This document shows positions 8,664-21,623 of a stretch of DNA of 64,000 nt, one piece after another. The DNA comes from Ereboglobus sp. PH5-10. GTDB taxonomy: Bacteria > Verrucomicrobiota > Verrucomicrobiia > Opitutales > Opitutaceae. The stretch is taken from positions 1-64,000 of the forward strand of contig NZ_JAQFIP010000006.1 in assembly GCF_029504735.1 (NCBI RefSeq). The letters run 5' to 3'. A program made the position numbers and the translations under genes. How positions within the stretch are numbered: the stretch's first letter is position 1; each line of letters begins with the position of its first letter. The notes below the pieces were generated by a model. That model had not been told where the DNA came from, searched no databases, and worked only from the letters and a program-made list of their open reading frames with translations.

Positions 8664-9119
8664 TCACAAATTGCCACTCAAAAACCCGCTTTTCATTAAG
8701 TATAAAAATAGAAACAATCCTATAAAAACAAATGGAGCAAATGACAAAAAAGAATATATCAACCATAAAAGCCTTTTCTTCTTCGGTCGCATTTCATCGA
8801 TCTGATCATAATAATGATCCGTCTTCTTAAATATAAGAAATATTATATTAATTATACCCGTCAGAATAAAGAGTAATATATATATTGAAAAATAAACACG
8901 CAGCACAGTCCCACTGCATTTCAAGACATCACCCAAAAAAACCAAACCCAAAGCTCCCCACGCGCCCAAAGAAACGGTAAGAGCGGCGACGGACCTCAAT
9001 TCGACACGAAACTTATTTTCAACATTTCCGCCTATTATTTTTGAAATAAAACAATACCAATAAAAATAGTATTTCATGATACTCATAAAATGAAGCGTTT
9101 GCCCTCGATAGTCATTCAT
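8664..9119 (-). CDS. Hypothetical multi-pass membrane protein in AT-rich island
   Basis: Up to 151 residues; the ATG at 9086 (MSIMKYYFYWYC) is an alternative start. There are three to four predicted hydrophobic segments: YYFYWYCFISKIIGG, AALTVSLGAWGALGLVFLGDV, VYFSIYILLFILTGIINIIF and LIYSFLSFAPFVFIGLFLF. The last two are separated by a charged loop (KKTDHYYDQIDEMRPKKKR). No family is recognised. Codon use is strongly AT-biased, unlike almost every other gene in the window, which suggests horizontal acquisition. It lies downstream of, and on the same strand as, the small secreted protein gene at 9175-9603, with a 55-bp gap. Confidence 0.6.
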   Translation of the reverse strand: MNDYRGQTLHFMSIMKYYFYWYCFISKIIGGNVENKFRVELRSVAALTVSLGAWGALGLVFLGDVLKCSGTVLRVYFSIYILLFILTGIINIIFLIFKKTDHYYDQIDEMRPKKKRLLWLIYSFLSFAPFVFIGLFLFLYLMKSGFLSGNL

Positions 9120-9174
9120 TGCATATCAAAATATTCCTTAATACTTGATATCGTCAGATTTAGCCTTTCAAATT

Positions 9175-9603
9175 TTATATTTCTTTCTCCATATAAAGAA
9201 ATTCAATAACGCCGGTAGGCATTGAACTGGTTTTATATATAATTTCCCTTTTGAACCTTCCAACAATCGTCACGTAACTTCCAGTTGTTTTTGATAATGA
9301 CGACCCTTTGCCTACCTTCTCCACATATTTCTTAGGAATTTGCACATCGTCAGGAAGTCCATAAATCCACACACTATTTTTCATTACTCCTCCCTTGTGA
9401 TCTTCTATGCTATTGTATAAAAATTGTTGAGATGGAGAAAACATAAAATAATATCCGCGAACTTTTATGAATTTCCCATCATAGCGCTCAGGAGATGAAA
9501 TAAGGGAAAACATGGATACGTATTCGAGCCGTTCCTCTTGGGAGGATGCTGCGCATAATGGCCCAATGCTAATCAGGAGAATTCTCAATAGAGTTTTCAT
9601 CAT
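9175..9603 (-). CDS. Small exported protein with SSPERYDGKFIKVRG motif
   Basis: 142 residues from ATG 9603 (the next codon, 9600, is also ATG). It has a signal peptide (MMKTLLRILLISIGPLCAASS). The mature part holds SLISSPERYDGKFIKVRGYY and GSYVTIVGRFKREI, a pattern of small beta-barrel (OB-like) conserved hypothetical proteins in which a YDGKxVxVxGY strand opens the fold. Function unknown. AT-rich codon use and the neighbouring broken IS110 transposase suggest it arrived by transfer. It may be co-transcribed with the membrane protein gene that follows. Confidence 0.65.
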   Translation of the reverse strand: MMKTLLRILLISIGPLCAASSQEERLEYVSMFSLISSPERYDGKFIKVRGYYFMFSPSQQFLYNSIEDHKGGVMKNSVWIYGLPDDVQIPKKYVEKVGKGSSLSKTTGSYVTIVGRFKREIIYKTSSMPTGVIEFLYMEKEI

Positions 9604-9725
9604 TTTGTAATAATTTTGAAGAAACCAGATCGATGCTTGTTGATTTTCATTAGCAGAGAAAGGGGCCAAGTAGCATGAGAATCAGAGCCGAGTAGCGCGG
9701 GTAAGCACAGCGGCGCCTGGTTGCC

Positions 9726-9870
9726 ATGAACGATGCCGGAATTGATTATCACAAGCGACATCGTGTGACGTGCGCGCTGGATGCGCAAGGCCGCAAACCT
9801 TTGTGCGGCGCGAAGCGAGGCCAACTCGCCCGAGGCCTTTGGGCGTTACTTCAAGGAGCTTGGCGGGCAA
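9726..9870 (+). pseudogene. IS110-type transposase N-terminal remnant (frameshifted, truncated)
   Basis: The start reads MNDAGIDYHKRHRVTCALDAQGR, matching the first RuvC-like strand of IS110-family DEDD transposases (GIDYHK...V...DxxG), including the first catalytic Asp. Homology then continues in another frame as EANSPEAFGRYFKELGG, so there is a frameshift between about 9796 and 9825. After ~9870 no transposase sequence remains; an intact protein would be several hundred residues. It is a dead insertion relic at the border of the AT-rich cassette. Confidence 0.7.
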
Positions 9871-10111
9871 ACACCGTTTTGGATAGGGCGCGACGGTTTC
9901 CTGGCCGCCGCTCCATCGCACGCGCCTTTTGCATTCACCAACTTCACCTTACCCCAGACGCCGGTCTTCCATTTGCTTGCCAAGGGATGTTTGTTTTGCA
10001 TGTGTTCCCCACAGCCATGCGAGATGCCGATGGCGGGTTTTTGAGCGCAAATCGCGCCCGGCCCGTAGGTGTCATAACTCATCAGTTGAAATTGTTTGGA
10101 AAGGAAAAGTT
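9871..10111. other. Unassigned region between IS110 remnant and sugE
   Basis: Frames are open on both strands but none resembles a known family or has a convincing start. I looked for guanidine-I, -II and -III aptamer motifs because of the downstream exporter and did not find them. A purine-rich ribosome site (AAGGAAAAG, 10101-10109) belongs to the next gene. Confidence 0.4.
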
Positions 10112-10438
10112 ATGGCTTGGGTTTATCTGGTTATCGCGGGGGTTTTTGAAGTTGTCTGGGCGATTGGCATGAAGCAGTCGGACGGGTTTTCTCGGTTTTG
10201 GCCGGGTGTCGTCACAATTGTGTTCATGCTCGCCAGTTTCGCCCTGCTCGCGATGGCAATGAAACAGCTGCCGGTTGGAACGGCTTACGCGATCTGGACC
10301 GGCATCGGCGCGGCAGGCGCGGCGATTGTCGGGATGATGTTTCTCGGAGAATCGCGCGACGTGCCGCGCATCCTCTGCGTGTGCCTGATCGTCGGCGGAG
10401 TGGTCGGCCTGAAACTGCTGGCAAAACCCGCGGCCTAA
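10112..10438 (+). CDS. sugE: SMR-family guanidinium/quaternary ammonium exporter (SugE/Gdx type)
   Basis: 108 residues, exactly SMR size, with four membrane helices. The start at 10112 gives [26 protein letters not shown]: Glu13 is the essential coupling glutamate, and the W-A-x-G-M-K-x-S-x-G-F stretch is the signature separating SugE/Gdx from multidrug EmrE-type members. Works as a proton-coupled antiporter dimer in the inner membrane; Gdx members export guanidinium. A ribosome-binding site precedes it. Upstream in-frame codons overlap unrelated sequence and were not used. Confidence 0.9.
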   Translation: MAWVYLVIAGVFEVVWAIGMKQSDGFSRFWPGVVTIVFMLASFALLAMAMKQLPVGTAYAIWTGIGAAGAAIVGMMFLGESRDVPRILCVCLIVGGVVGLKLLAKPAA

Positions 10439-10458
10439 AAAACCCGGGCTCGCCCGGG
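10437..10458 (-). terminator. Intrinsic terminator for the minus-strand flavoprotein gene
   Basis: Stem CCCGGGC/GCCCGGG (10443-10449 with 10452-10458) followed, on the minus strand, by six T (plus-strand A-run 10437-10442). It overlaps the sugE stop region; the two genes converge. Confidence 0.75.
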
Positions 10459-10467
10459 CGCCCTTCC

Positions 10468-11055
10468 CTATTCCGGTTTGCCACCCGACGCGCCAAGCAT
10501 CGTTTCGACCCGCCCGACAATGTCCCCGACCGGCCAGAGGCGGCCGATGCCTTCGTAGCCGCAGGCGAGCGCGCCCTCCTCGGGGCCGATGAATTCGACG
10601 CCGCGCGTCTTGAGCGTGGCAACATTGGCGGCGGTCGCCGGGTGCGTCCACATTTTGCAGTTCATGGCGGGCGCGATCAGCACCGGCGCGCGACAAACCA
10701 GATACATTGAACTCAAATAATCAGGCGCGAGTCCGTGGGCAAATTGCGCGATCACGTCGGCGGTGGCGGGCGCGACAAGCATGAGGTCGGCCTTGTCGGC
10801 GAGCTCGATGTGGCCGGGCTGCCAGCTGTTGCCCTCGTCCCAAAGATCGGCGGCGACGGGATTGCGCGCGAGCGTTTGCAATGTCAGCGGAGTGATGAAC
10901 TTTTGCGCGGCGGCGGTCATGACGGGAAAAATCTCCGCGCCGCGCTTGCGCAACTGGCTGGTGATCTCGGCCGCCTTGTAAGCGGCGATCGAGCCTGTGA
11001 CTCCGAGAATGATTTTTTTGCCTTCGAGCGAGGGAATGGGCGCGGGCGTCGTCAT
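10468..11055 (-). CDS. Phosphopantothenoylcysteine decarboxylase-type flavoprotein (CoaC half only)
   Basis: 195 residues from ATG 11055. An HFCD flavoprotein fold: GVTGSIAAYKAAE (FMN site), active-site His in PGHIELADKADL, APATADVIAQFAHGLA, the PAMNxxMW clamp (APAMNCKMWTHPA) and the proton-donor Cys loop GALACGYEGIGRL. Together these match the CoaC domain, which decarboxylates phosphopantothenoylcysteine in CoA synthesis. There is no CoaB synthetase domain, unlike the ~400-residue CoaBC fusion, so CoaB must be encoded elsewhere. It ends next to sugE in convergent orientation. Confidence 0.88.
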   Translation of the reverse strand: MTTPAPIPSLEGKKIILGVTGSIAAYKAAEITSQLRKRGAEIFPVMTAAAQKFITPLTLQTLARNPVAADLWDEGNSWQPGHIELADKADLMLVAPATADVIAQFAHGLAPDYLSSMYLVCRAPVLIAPAMNCKMWTHPATAANVATLKTRGVEFIGPEEGALACGYEGIGRLWPVGDIVGRVETMLGASGGKPE

Positions 11056-11140
11056 GCGAAAAAACGAAACACCACTTTGCACGAGTCGCAAGTGTTGAAG
11101 CAGGCTTGGCAGCGCGCCCGGTAAATGACATTATGCAGCC

Positions 11141-15491
<4,351 letters not shown>

Positions 15492-15540
15492 GATTGCCCG
15501 CGCGCAAGCCGCCCAAACTTCATGAACAAAAGATAATTCC

Positions 15541-16119
15541 ATGAGGCATGCGCTGGCAGTTTTGGTGTCATTCATTGGAATACTCCTTGTTTGCGCCGGT
15601 TGCAGAAAGAACCCCTACGATCAAAAAATCTCGGCGGCAAACCAGGAGGAGTTGAACCGCTGGCTTTCGTTCAACACACACCGCCTCAGTGTCCGGGAAA
15701 TCGAGGAGATAAACAACAGCATGAGGGAGATAAGAATCTCATTCATGCTGCAGGATGCCAAAAAATCGAAAAGCAACGAAACCCTGAACCGGCTGCTTTG
15801 CGAAAAAATCAACGGCCTGCCCCTGAAAGAAATGGTGGTGATGGGCTACGAATTGCAAATCGGGCGCTATGAAGTCGAGCGATTGCGGCTGGTGGGGGAT
15901 CTCCATCATAAAAACAAATTGAAAACACGCCCCGGCGACCTGGACTCGGAACGCTTTTTGCGGGAGCAAAAGGAAATGGTGGGCGAGCAAATAGGCGAAT
16001 TCGACTCGCGCATTGAGCGGTGCAAGACGCGCATCAAAGAACTTTGCGAAAAATTCGCCATGCCCGATCCGGCAACCGACTCCACCCCGCCGGAGCGAAT
16101 CAGCACCGGGGACTCTTGA
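15541..16119 (+). CDS. Putative lipoprotein, helical
   Basis: 192 residues. The N-terminus (MRHALAVLVSFIGILLVCAGCRK) is a signal peptide with a Cys in a near-lipobox context (VCAGC), suggesting lipid anchoring, though position -3 is Cys rather than Leu. The remainder is charged and helical, with a coiled-coil look around VERLRLVGDLHHKNKLK and IGEFDSRIERCKTRIKELCEKF. No family recognised. It is 49 bp downstream of rny on the same strand and could be cotranscribed. Confidence 0.65.
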   Translation: MRHALAVLVSFIGILLVCAGCRKNPYDQKISAANQEELNRWLSFNTHRLSVREIEEINNSMREIRISFMLQDAKKSKSNETLNRLLCEKINGLPLKEMVVMGYELQIGRYEVERLRLVGDLHHKNKLKTRPGDLDSERFLREQKEMVGEQIGEFDSRIERCKTRIKELCEKFAMPDPATDSTPPERISTGDS

Positions 16120-16476
16120 TTTTTTGGGGCGGGGATTGCCGCGCCGCGAGGGCGCGAGCCCCATAGGCGCCAACCTGTTTGTTATTTACGCGCGCCAAAG
16201 GCGTGCCATTCGGCAGCCCAGGGTCGAGCTTGCGAGACCCTGGGGAAACGATGGAAGACAACGCGCCCTGTAAGGGCGCTACAAATAACGTTTCAAAATG
16301 AACGCCGTGCGTTTCTCGCAAACCATGTCATCGTTTACGATGAATGTTACGCGTGGGATTGAGGCGCATGTGGCACCGCTTGAGCACGGCATTGTGCGCA
16401 AGCGGCTGGTTGCAAACGTATTCACGTCATCCGCGTTTGGGCTTGATAAGCAACATGTGGAAAAGAAGATGCCCGA
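16120..16476. other. 357-bp intergenic region with composite palindromic repeat
   Basis: No gene supported. Contains the composite repeat at 16181-16289 and the upstream region of the thioredoxin gene; the rest is unrecognised. Confidence 0.55.
16181..16289. repeat. MITE/REP-like composite element, family B
   Basis: Bounded by 7-bp inverted ends GTTATTT (16181-16187) and AAATAAC (16283-16289). Inside are two further hairpins: CCCAGGGTC/GACCCTGGG (16217-16225 with 16236-16244) and GCGCCCT/AGGGCGC (16263-16279). Nested stems and lack of coding suggest a non-autonomous repeat. Confidence 0.7.
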
Positions 16477-17052
16477 ATGTCCCAAATAACCCTGACACCG
16501 CGCCAACTCGCCGTCGGCGGAGGCTGTTTCGCCGTGGCGCTGTTTGCCGGTATTTTCCTAGTTGTCTCCGGCAATCAAGACCGGGACATCCAGCAGGAGC
16601 CTGTTCAGACTTTCACGCCTCCGGCGGCCAGCGTTGCGAGTCCCGGCGCGGCGGCGCAAAAACAAGAGACGCCCGCGCCGGCAAAACGTCCGGCAGGCAA
16701 GGTTTACCCCAAGGAAATCGCCTATGGCGAGGAGGTGGATATCAAGGATTATGCGGTTCCGGATAAGATGATGATATTCGATTTCACCAGCCAGTATTGT
16801 CCGCCGTGCCGCCGGGTCGCGCCGCGCCTCGAAAAGTTGCATTTCGATCGCGAGGATGTCGTGGTGGTCAAGGTGAACATAAACCGACCGGGCGTGCGGG
16901 GCATTGATTTTCGCTCGCCGGTGGCACTCAAATACCGGCTGCCCTACGTGCCCTACTTTGTGGTTCTGCCCGCTGATCGCAGCCGTGTCATCGAGGGAAA
17001 GGACGCCGCGAACATGGTGTATGAAATGTTGCAAAAGAACGAACGCGGATGA
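16477..17052 (+). CDS. Membrane-anchored thioredoxin-fold protein
   Basis: 191 residues. One N-terminal TM (GGGCFAVALFAGIFLVVSG, ~14-32) followed by a Pro/Ala/Gln linker and a thioredoxin domain (~residues 92-190). The redox motif is Cys108-Pro-Pro-Cys111 in QYCPPCRRVAP, and a cis-proline is seen in LPYVPYFVV. The CPPC pair and periplasmic topology suggest a disulfide reductase or thiol-transfer role rather than a general cytoplasmic thioredoxin. It stands alone between repeats and the OPT gene. Confidence 0.85.
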   Translation: MSQITLTPRQLAVGGGCFAVALFAGIFLVVSGNQDRDIQQEPVQTFTPPAASVASPGAAAQKQETPAPAKRPAGKVYPKEIAYGEEVDIKDYAVPDKMMIFDFTSQYCPPCRRVAPRLEKLHFDREDVVVVKVNINRPGVRGIDFRSPVALKYRLPYVPYFVVLPADRSRVIEGKDAANMVYEMLQKNERG

Positions 17053-17218
17053 CCCGGCGGGGCGGTGTTGATTCGCGCCCGCGCTGAACGCGGCCGGACA
17101 CCGGGTTTTTGGCCCGGAAGCGAATTTGAAAAGCGTGCTCGCCCTCGGGCGGCAATTCCGGCAAACGCAAACCTTTTCATATTTAGACCAAACGCACTCC
17201 GCTATCCCTCACCAAGCC

Positions 17219-19201
17219 ATGGCAATCCATCAACTGAACGAAGAACAAATCCGCACCTGGACTCGCGAGCAAAAGGACCACTGGTGGTTCACAAACATCT
17301 TTCGCGGCAACATGCCGCAGCTCACGCTCCGCTCCGGCATCACGGGTTTTGTTCTCGGCGGCATCCTCGCCTCGACCAACCTCTACGTCGGCGCCAAGAC
17401 CGGCTCGACGCTCGGCGTGGGGCTCACGTCGGTGATTTTGGCGTTTGCGCTGTTCCGCGTCATGTCGCGCATGGGACTGGCGAAGGATTTCACGATTCTG
17501 GAAAACAACGCCATGCAGTCCATCGCCACGGCGGCGGGTTACATGACCTCGCCGTTCATCTCGTCGCTCGCGGCCTACATGCTCGTCACGGGAAACATCG
17601 TTCCCTGGTGGCAAATGCTGTTGTGGAACGTGGTTATTTCGATCACCGGCGTGCTGGTGGCGTTTCCGATGAAGCGGCGCTTTATCAACGAGGACCAGCT
17701 TCCGTTTCCCGAGGGGCGCGCGTGCGGCGTCGTGCTCGACACACTTTACACGGGCGAGGGCGCGAGCGGCTTGTTCAAGGCAAAGGTGCTCGCCGTCGCC
17801 GCGGTGCTGGCCGCGGGCATGCAAATGGTCATGGGCGAGGGCTGGATGAAGTTAATCCAGTTCAAGTTGCTCCGCCTTTCCGGCAATCCGAAGGAAGGCG
17901 CGCTCTGGCACTTCAACGAAATGGTCGACCAGTATTATTACAACATCGCCACCTGGGTCCCGAAAATCATGGGAACCGACATCCGCGAGCTCGGCCTGCG
18001 CGTGAGTTTCGACTTGAGCATGATCGGCGTCGGCGGGCTCATGGGCATCCGCATCGCGACGAGCATGCTGATCGGCATGATAATCAATTATGTGTGGCTC
18101 GCGCCGTGGATGATCCAGCTCGGCGACATCACGCGCAAGGTCGGCCCCGACGGCACGCTGCTCCCGCTCAACCGCGGCGAGATTGTGAACCAGTGGTCGC
18201 TCTGGTGGGCGATTGCGATGATGGTGGTCGGCTCAATGGTGGGCCTGTTCGGCAAACCAAAGATGATCATCAGCGCGTTCACCGGCCTGTTTAAGAAAAA
18301 GGAAAAGGTGAAGAAGGGTCACGACGTGCTCAAGCACATCGAGGTGCCGCTGTGGATATCGTTCGTCGGCGTGCCGCTGTTCGCGTTGCTCGGCGCGAGC
18401 ATGGCGCATTGGTTTTTCGGAGCGAGCTGGGTGCTTTCGCTCGTGGCGGTGCCGCTCATCTGCGTGCTCTCGATCATCGCGACCAACTCGATGGCGCTCA
18501 CCTCGTGGACGCCCGTCGGCGCGCTTTCCAAGATCACGCAATTCACCATGGGCGCGCTCCAGCCGCACAACGCGGCGACAAACCTCACAACCGCCGGCAT
18601 GACCGCCGAGGTCGCGGGCAACGCGGCCAACCTGCTCTCCGACATCAAGCCCGGCTACATGCTCGGCGCAAAACCGCGCCAGCAGGCGATCGGCCACGTG
18701 ATCGGCATCACCGCCGGCGCGCTCGCCTCGACGCCGCTGTTCTTCGCGCTTTTCCTGCCAAAAAATTCAGAGGGCGTGCGCAGCATCTCAACGCTGGTGT
18801 CGGACACCTTCGGAATGCCCGCCGCGCTTCAATGGAAAGGCGTGGCCGACCTGATTGCGAAGGGGCTTTCCAGTCTGCCGACGACGGCGGTCATCGCCAT
18901 GGTGATCGCCGCGGTGGCGGCGCTGCTCTTCGAGGTTATCCGCATAGTGACCAAAAACAAATTCCCCCTCTCGGCCGTTTCGATCGGCCTCGGCGTGGTG
19001 CTGCCGCCAAACGCGACCATCTGCATGTGGTGCGGCGCGCTGTTTTTCGAGATCATGCGCCGCAAATACAAAACGCCAAACACCAAGGGAAACACAATCT
19101 GGGTCGAGTGCCTGGAGCCGATTTGCGCGGGCCTGATCACCGGCGCGGCGCTGATCGGCATCGGCGACGCATTGATACAAAACGTGCTTCCGATTTGGTG
19201 A
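17219..19201 (+). CDS. OPT-family oligopeptide/metal-chelate transporter
   Basis: 660 residues from ATG 17219; an upstream in-frame ATG at 17126 would add 31 residues lacking family similarity. About 15-16 hydrophobic segments. Family features include LRSGITGFVLGGILASTNLYVGAKTG at the N-terminus, FPEGRACG, and SWTPVGALSKITQFTMGALQPHNAATNLTTAGMTAE in the middle. OPT proteins import oligopeptides or metal-chelates with protons. The 3' end (FPLSAVSIGLGVVLPPNATICMWCGALFFE) is intact. Confidence 0.92.
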   Translation: MAIHQLNEEQIRTWTREQKDHWWFTNIFRGNMPQLTLRSGITGFVLGGILASTNLYVGAKTGSTLGVGLTSVILAFALFRVMSRMGLAKDFTILENNAMQSIATAAGYMTSPFISSLAAYMLVTGNIVPWWQMLLWNVVISITGVLVAFPMKRRFINEDQLPFPEGRACGVVLDTLYTGEGASGLFKAKVLAVAAVLAAGMQMVMGEGWMKLIQFKLLRLSGNPKEGALWHFNEMVDQYYYNIATWVPKIMGTDIRELGLRVSFDLSMIGVGGLMGIRIATSMLIGMIINYVWLAPWMIQLGDITRKVGPDGTLLPLNRGEIVNQWSLWWAIAMMVVGSMVGLFGKPKMIISAFTGLFKKKEKVKKGHDVLKHIEVPLWISFVGVPLFALLGASMAHWFFGASWVLSLVAVPLICVLSIIATNSMALTSWTPVGALSKITQFTMGALQPHNAATNLTTAGMTAEVAGNAANLLSDIKPGYMLGAKPRQQAIGHVIGITAGALASTPLFFALFLPKNSEGVRSISTLVSDTFGMPAALQWKGVADLIAKGLSSLPTTAVIAMVIAAVAALLFEVIRIVTKNKFPLSAVSIGLGVVLPPNATICMWCGALFFEIMRRKYKTPNTKGNTIWVECLEPICAGLITGAALIGIGDALIQNVLPIW

Positions 19202-19204
19202 TCG

Positions 19205-19229
19205 GCGACGGCTCATCCAAAGCCGTCGC
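19205..19229 (+). terminator. Hairpin after the OPT gene (possible terminator)
   Basis: Perfect 9-bp stem GCGACGGCT/AGCCGTCGC with a 7-base loop begins 4 bp after the stop codon. No T-tract follows, so termination is only probable. Confidence 0.5.
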
Positions 19230-19296
19230 GCCCGCAAAGGGTGCCGCATTATATTATATAAAGTGATGCGCCGGCATCATGGCGCCTGTTTACACT

Positions 19297-19332
19297 CTAT
19301 TCACATTATTCATGGAAAAATAATGTGAATAG
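19297..19332. promoter_or_regulatory. 14-bp perfect inverted repeat upstream of DUF4412 gene
   Basis: Arms CTATTCACATTATT (19297-19310) and AATAATGTGAATAG (19319-19332) with an 8-base spacer, in an AT-rich patch 74 bp before the next start codon. It could be a dimeric-regulator operator or an RNA hairpin in the 5' leader. No T-run follows. Confidence 0.6.
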
Positions 19333-19405
19333 GGGGCGCGCCGGATGACTGGGTTTGAACACGCGCGCATCCGGGCGCAGTTTGAACATGAAATTATCCA
19401 ATACC

Positions 19406-20110
19406 ATGAAAACAAAAGGGCGTTTTTTCACACTCACACTTGCCGGCCTCTCATTTCTCGCATGCGGTCTTTTCGCATTTGAGGGCAAAATAACCATGCG
19501 CGCCATTGATTTGGCCGGCGACGCGGAGCCGCGCAATGTCACGCTCCACGCCAAGGGCGAGCTTTTGCGCCTTGAGCCGGCGGCGCAAAACCCGAAGGAC
19601 AAGCGCGCGGTCACGATCATTGACCACAGCCAGCGCAAAAAGACCGTGCTCATGCCCGGCAGGAAGGCTTACACAATAAAATGGTTTCACGGCCAGGTTG
19701 CGGAGCAGATGGCGGTTGATTTCAGCCAGACACAGTTCAAGGCAGCGGGCGTAACGGAAGAAATCGCCGGAATTGACGCTGAAAAATACACGGGCACGGC
19801 GCAGGATGAAAAATACACGGAGCTTTGGGTGACAAAATCGCTGGGAAAATTCCTGCTCGATTATCCCGGCATGGGCGAGGTTGACGCCGTTGGCAGCAAT
19901 ATCGAACAGGCCGCGTGGTCGAAATTCGCCTACTCGCAGGATTTTTTTGTGCTTCGCGCGGTCGAATACGATCGGAAGGGAGGCGCGGAAAAATCCCGTT
20001 TTGAGGTGACTGAAATCACCCGGGCCAAACAACAGGATTCGCTTTTCAAAATCCCGGAGGGTTATAAGGAAATCGACGCGCCCGAGGGGAGGAACAAACA
20101 ACCCCGGTAA
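19406..20110 (+). CDS. Exported DUF4412-type protein
   Basis: 234 residues from ATG 19406, which gives a clean signal peptide (MKTKGRFFTLTLAGLSFLACGLFA); ATG 19388 is an alternative. The mature part reads FEGKITMRAIDLAGD, then beta strands ending in IPEGYKEIDAP. This is the layout of DUF4412 proteins: a small antiparallel sheet resembling LolA/LppX lipid carriers, with a final IPxGYK motif. Likely a periplasmic or outer-membrane-associated binding protein. It is preceded by a large palindrome and is convergent with argJ. Confidence 0.75.
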   Translation: MKTKGRFFTLTLAGLSFLACGLFAFEGKITMRAIDLAGDAEPRNVTLHAKGELLRLEPAAQNPKDKRAVTIIDHSQRKKTVLMPGRKAYTIKWFHGQVAEQMAVDFSQTQFKAAGVTEEIAGIDAEKYTGTAQDEKYTELWVTKSLGKFLLDYPGMGEVDAVGSNIEQAAWSKFAYSQDFFVLRAVEYDRKGGAEKSRFEVTEITRAKQQDSLFKIPEGYKEIDAPEGRNKQPR

Positions 20111-20183
20111 TGCCGCGCGCGCCAAAAACACACAAGGCGAAAGGGCTGCCTCCGGCGCAACCGTCCCGCTTGCGCACGCCAAT

Positions 20184-20206
20184 GTTGATACAATTATTAT
20201 ATCAAC
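20184..20206. terminator. Hairpin at the 3' end of argJ
   Basis: GTTGATA (20184-20190) pairs with TATCAAC (20200-20206) across a 9-base A/T loop, overlapping the argJ stop. The stem is weak, so its role as a transcript end is uncertain. Confidence 0.35.
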
Positions 20207-21524
20207 TCCGGTAATCCGCGTTTTCGCTCACGTATTCATGCGTGAGGTCGCCGCCCAGAACCGCGCAGTCGCCGTCGCCGCTCGCGAGGTCGATTTCGAT
20301 TTCAACGCCGCGCTCGTGCGGCGGATAATGAACCGGCGGCGCAAACACGCCGTCCGCTGTCGGCGCGCTTGCGTAAAGCTCGGCCTCGCGCAAATGCGCC
20401 ACAAGCGCGTTTTCCTTTTCCGGGTCGAGCCTGAACACGCCGTTCGCAAAGATCTCGACCCCGCCCATGCGCGCGCTCATGCGCGACACATCGAGTTCCG
20501 GCATGTGCGCGCCGACGTGTTTGCCGATTGCCTGCACAAGGCGCCCGACATTCGGATCGTTGCCCGCGACGGCGCATTTGAAAAGCGGCGCGTTGACAAT
20601 CGCCTTTCCAAGCGCGCGCGCCGTGTCGCGATCGGGCGCGCCTTTCACCGCGACACGGATCACATGGCGCACGCCCTCGCCGTTGCGCACGACATCCTCC
20701 GCAAGGTCGCGGCACACTTGCGCGAGCGCCGTCTCGAACGCGGCATATTCGCTCGCGGCGCAGGGCACTTTTCCGGACGACACAAGCGCGACGGTGTCCG
20801 ATGTGCTCGTGTCGCTGTCGATGCTGATGGTGTTGAAACTCAAATCGACGGCGCGCGCGAGCATGGCGCGCAGCGCGTCGCGCGGCACGGCCAGGTCGGT
20901 CAAAATATAAACGAGCATCGTGGCCATGTTCGGCTCGATCATGCCCGCGCCTTTTGCGATTCCGACGATGCTGCCCGCCCCGACGGAGGCGCGGCGGATT
21001 TTCGGATAAAGATCGGTCGTCACAATGCCCTCGGCGGCGGGCAATATCGAATCGCCCGAGAGGGCTGCGACCGCATCGGGCAGCGCGGCCATCATCGCAT
21101 CGGCGGGAAGCGCCCAGCCGATGACGCCGGTCGAACTGGGTAGCACTTGCTCCGGCGAAATGCCGAGATGCCGGGCGGTTTCCGCGCAAATGCGCTCCGC
21201 CGTTTCCACGCCGCCGGGCGCGCAGACGTTGGAGATTTTGTTGTTGATGATAATCACGCCGAGCGCGGGTTCGGCGAGCCGTTTGCGTCCGATGATAACG
21301 GGCGCGCCGGGAAAGGCGTTGCGTGTGAACATCGCGGCAAAATCCGGCGTCGGTTTGTCGAGCGCGATGAGCGTGAGCGTCATGCGCGCGGGTTTCGGCG
21401 CCTCGACGGGGGTGAAGTCAAAGCGGGCGGTGCCGGCGCGAAATCCGGCGGGCAGCGCGGCTTGCGAAACGAGCCATGCGCGATGGGCGTCCTGGTTGGC
21501 AAAGGTGAGATTGGTCGAGGGCAC
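20202..21524 (-). CDS. argJ: Bifunctional ornithine/glutamate N-acetyltransferase (ArgJ)
   Basis: 440 residues. Landmarks: TRNAFPGAPV, SSTGVIGWALP, the KGAGMIEPNMATMLVYILTD segment with the self-cleavage site at Ala-Thr (Thr becomes the N-terminal nucleophile of the beta chain), and the C-terminal DYRS ending. ArgJ transfers acetyl from N-acetylornithine to glutamate, recycling acetyl in arginine synthesis; some members also use acetyl-CoA. No other arg gene is in the window. The gene sits alone, convergent with the DUF4412 gene. Confidence 0.95.
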   Translation of the reverse strand: MPSTNLTFANQDAHRAWLVSQAALPAGFRAGTARFDFTPVEAPKPARMTLTLIALDKPTPDFAAMFTRNAFPGAPVIIGRKRLAEPALGVIIINNKISNVCAPGGVETAERICAETARHLGISPEQVLPSSTGVIGWALPADAMMAALPDAVAALSGDSILPAAEGIVTTDLYPKIRRASVGAGSIVGIAKGAGMIEPNMATMLVYILTDLAVPRDALRAMLARAVDLSFNTISIDSDTSTSDTVALVSSGKVPCAASEYAAFETALAQVCRDLAEDVVRNGEGVRHVIRVAVKGAPDRDTARALGKAIVNAPLFKCAVAGNDPNVGRLVQAIGKHVGAHMPELDVSRMSARMGGVEIFANGVFRLDPEKENALVAHLREAELYASAPTADGVFAPPVHYPPHERGVEIEIDLASGDGDCAVLGGDLTHEYVSENADYRS

Positions 21525-21623
21525 GGCAGGGAAAGAGAAAATGGTAAGGAGTAAAAGGTAGCGCGGCGCGGCGACGCTGTCTAGGCCGCAAGTGAGAAGT
21601 TGCGATTGTCCGGAAGGATGGCG

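Noticed and set aside
9846-10082. Minus-strand 78-codon frame between the IS110 relic and sugE
   Set aside because: No recognisable family, no ribosome-binding site, and it overlaps the transposase relic.
9871-10111. Guanidine riboswitch upstream of sugE
   Set aside because: No ykkC-I, mini-ykkC ACGR hairpin pair or class III pseudoknot sequence was visible; a covariance scan would be decisive.
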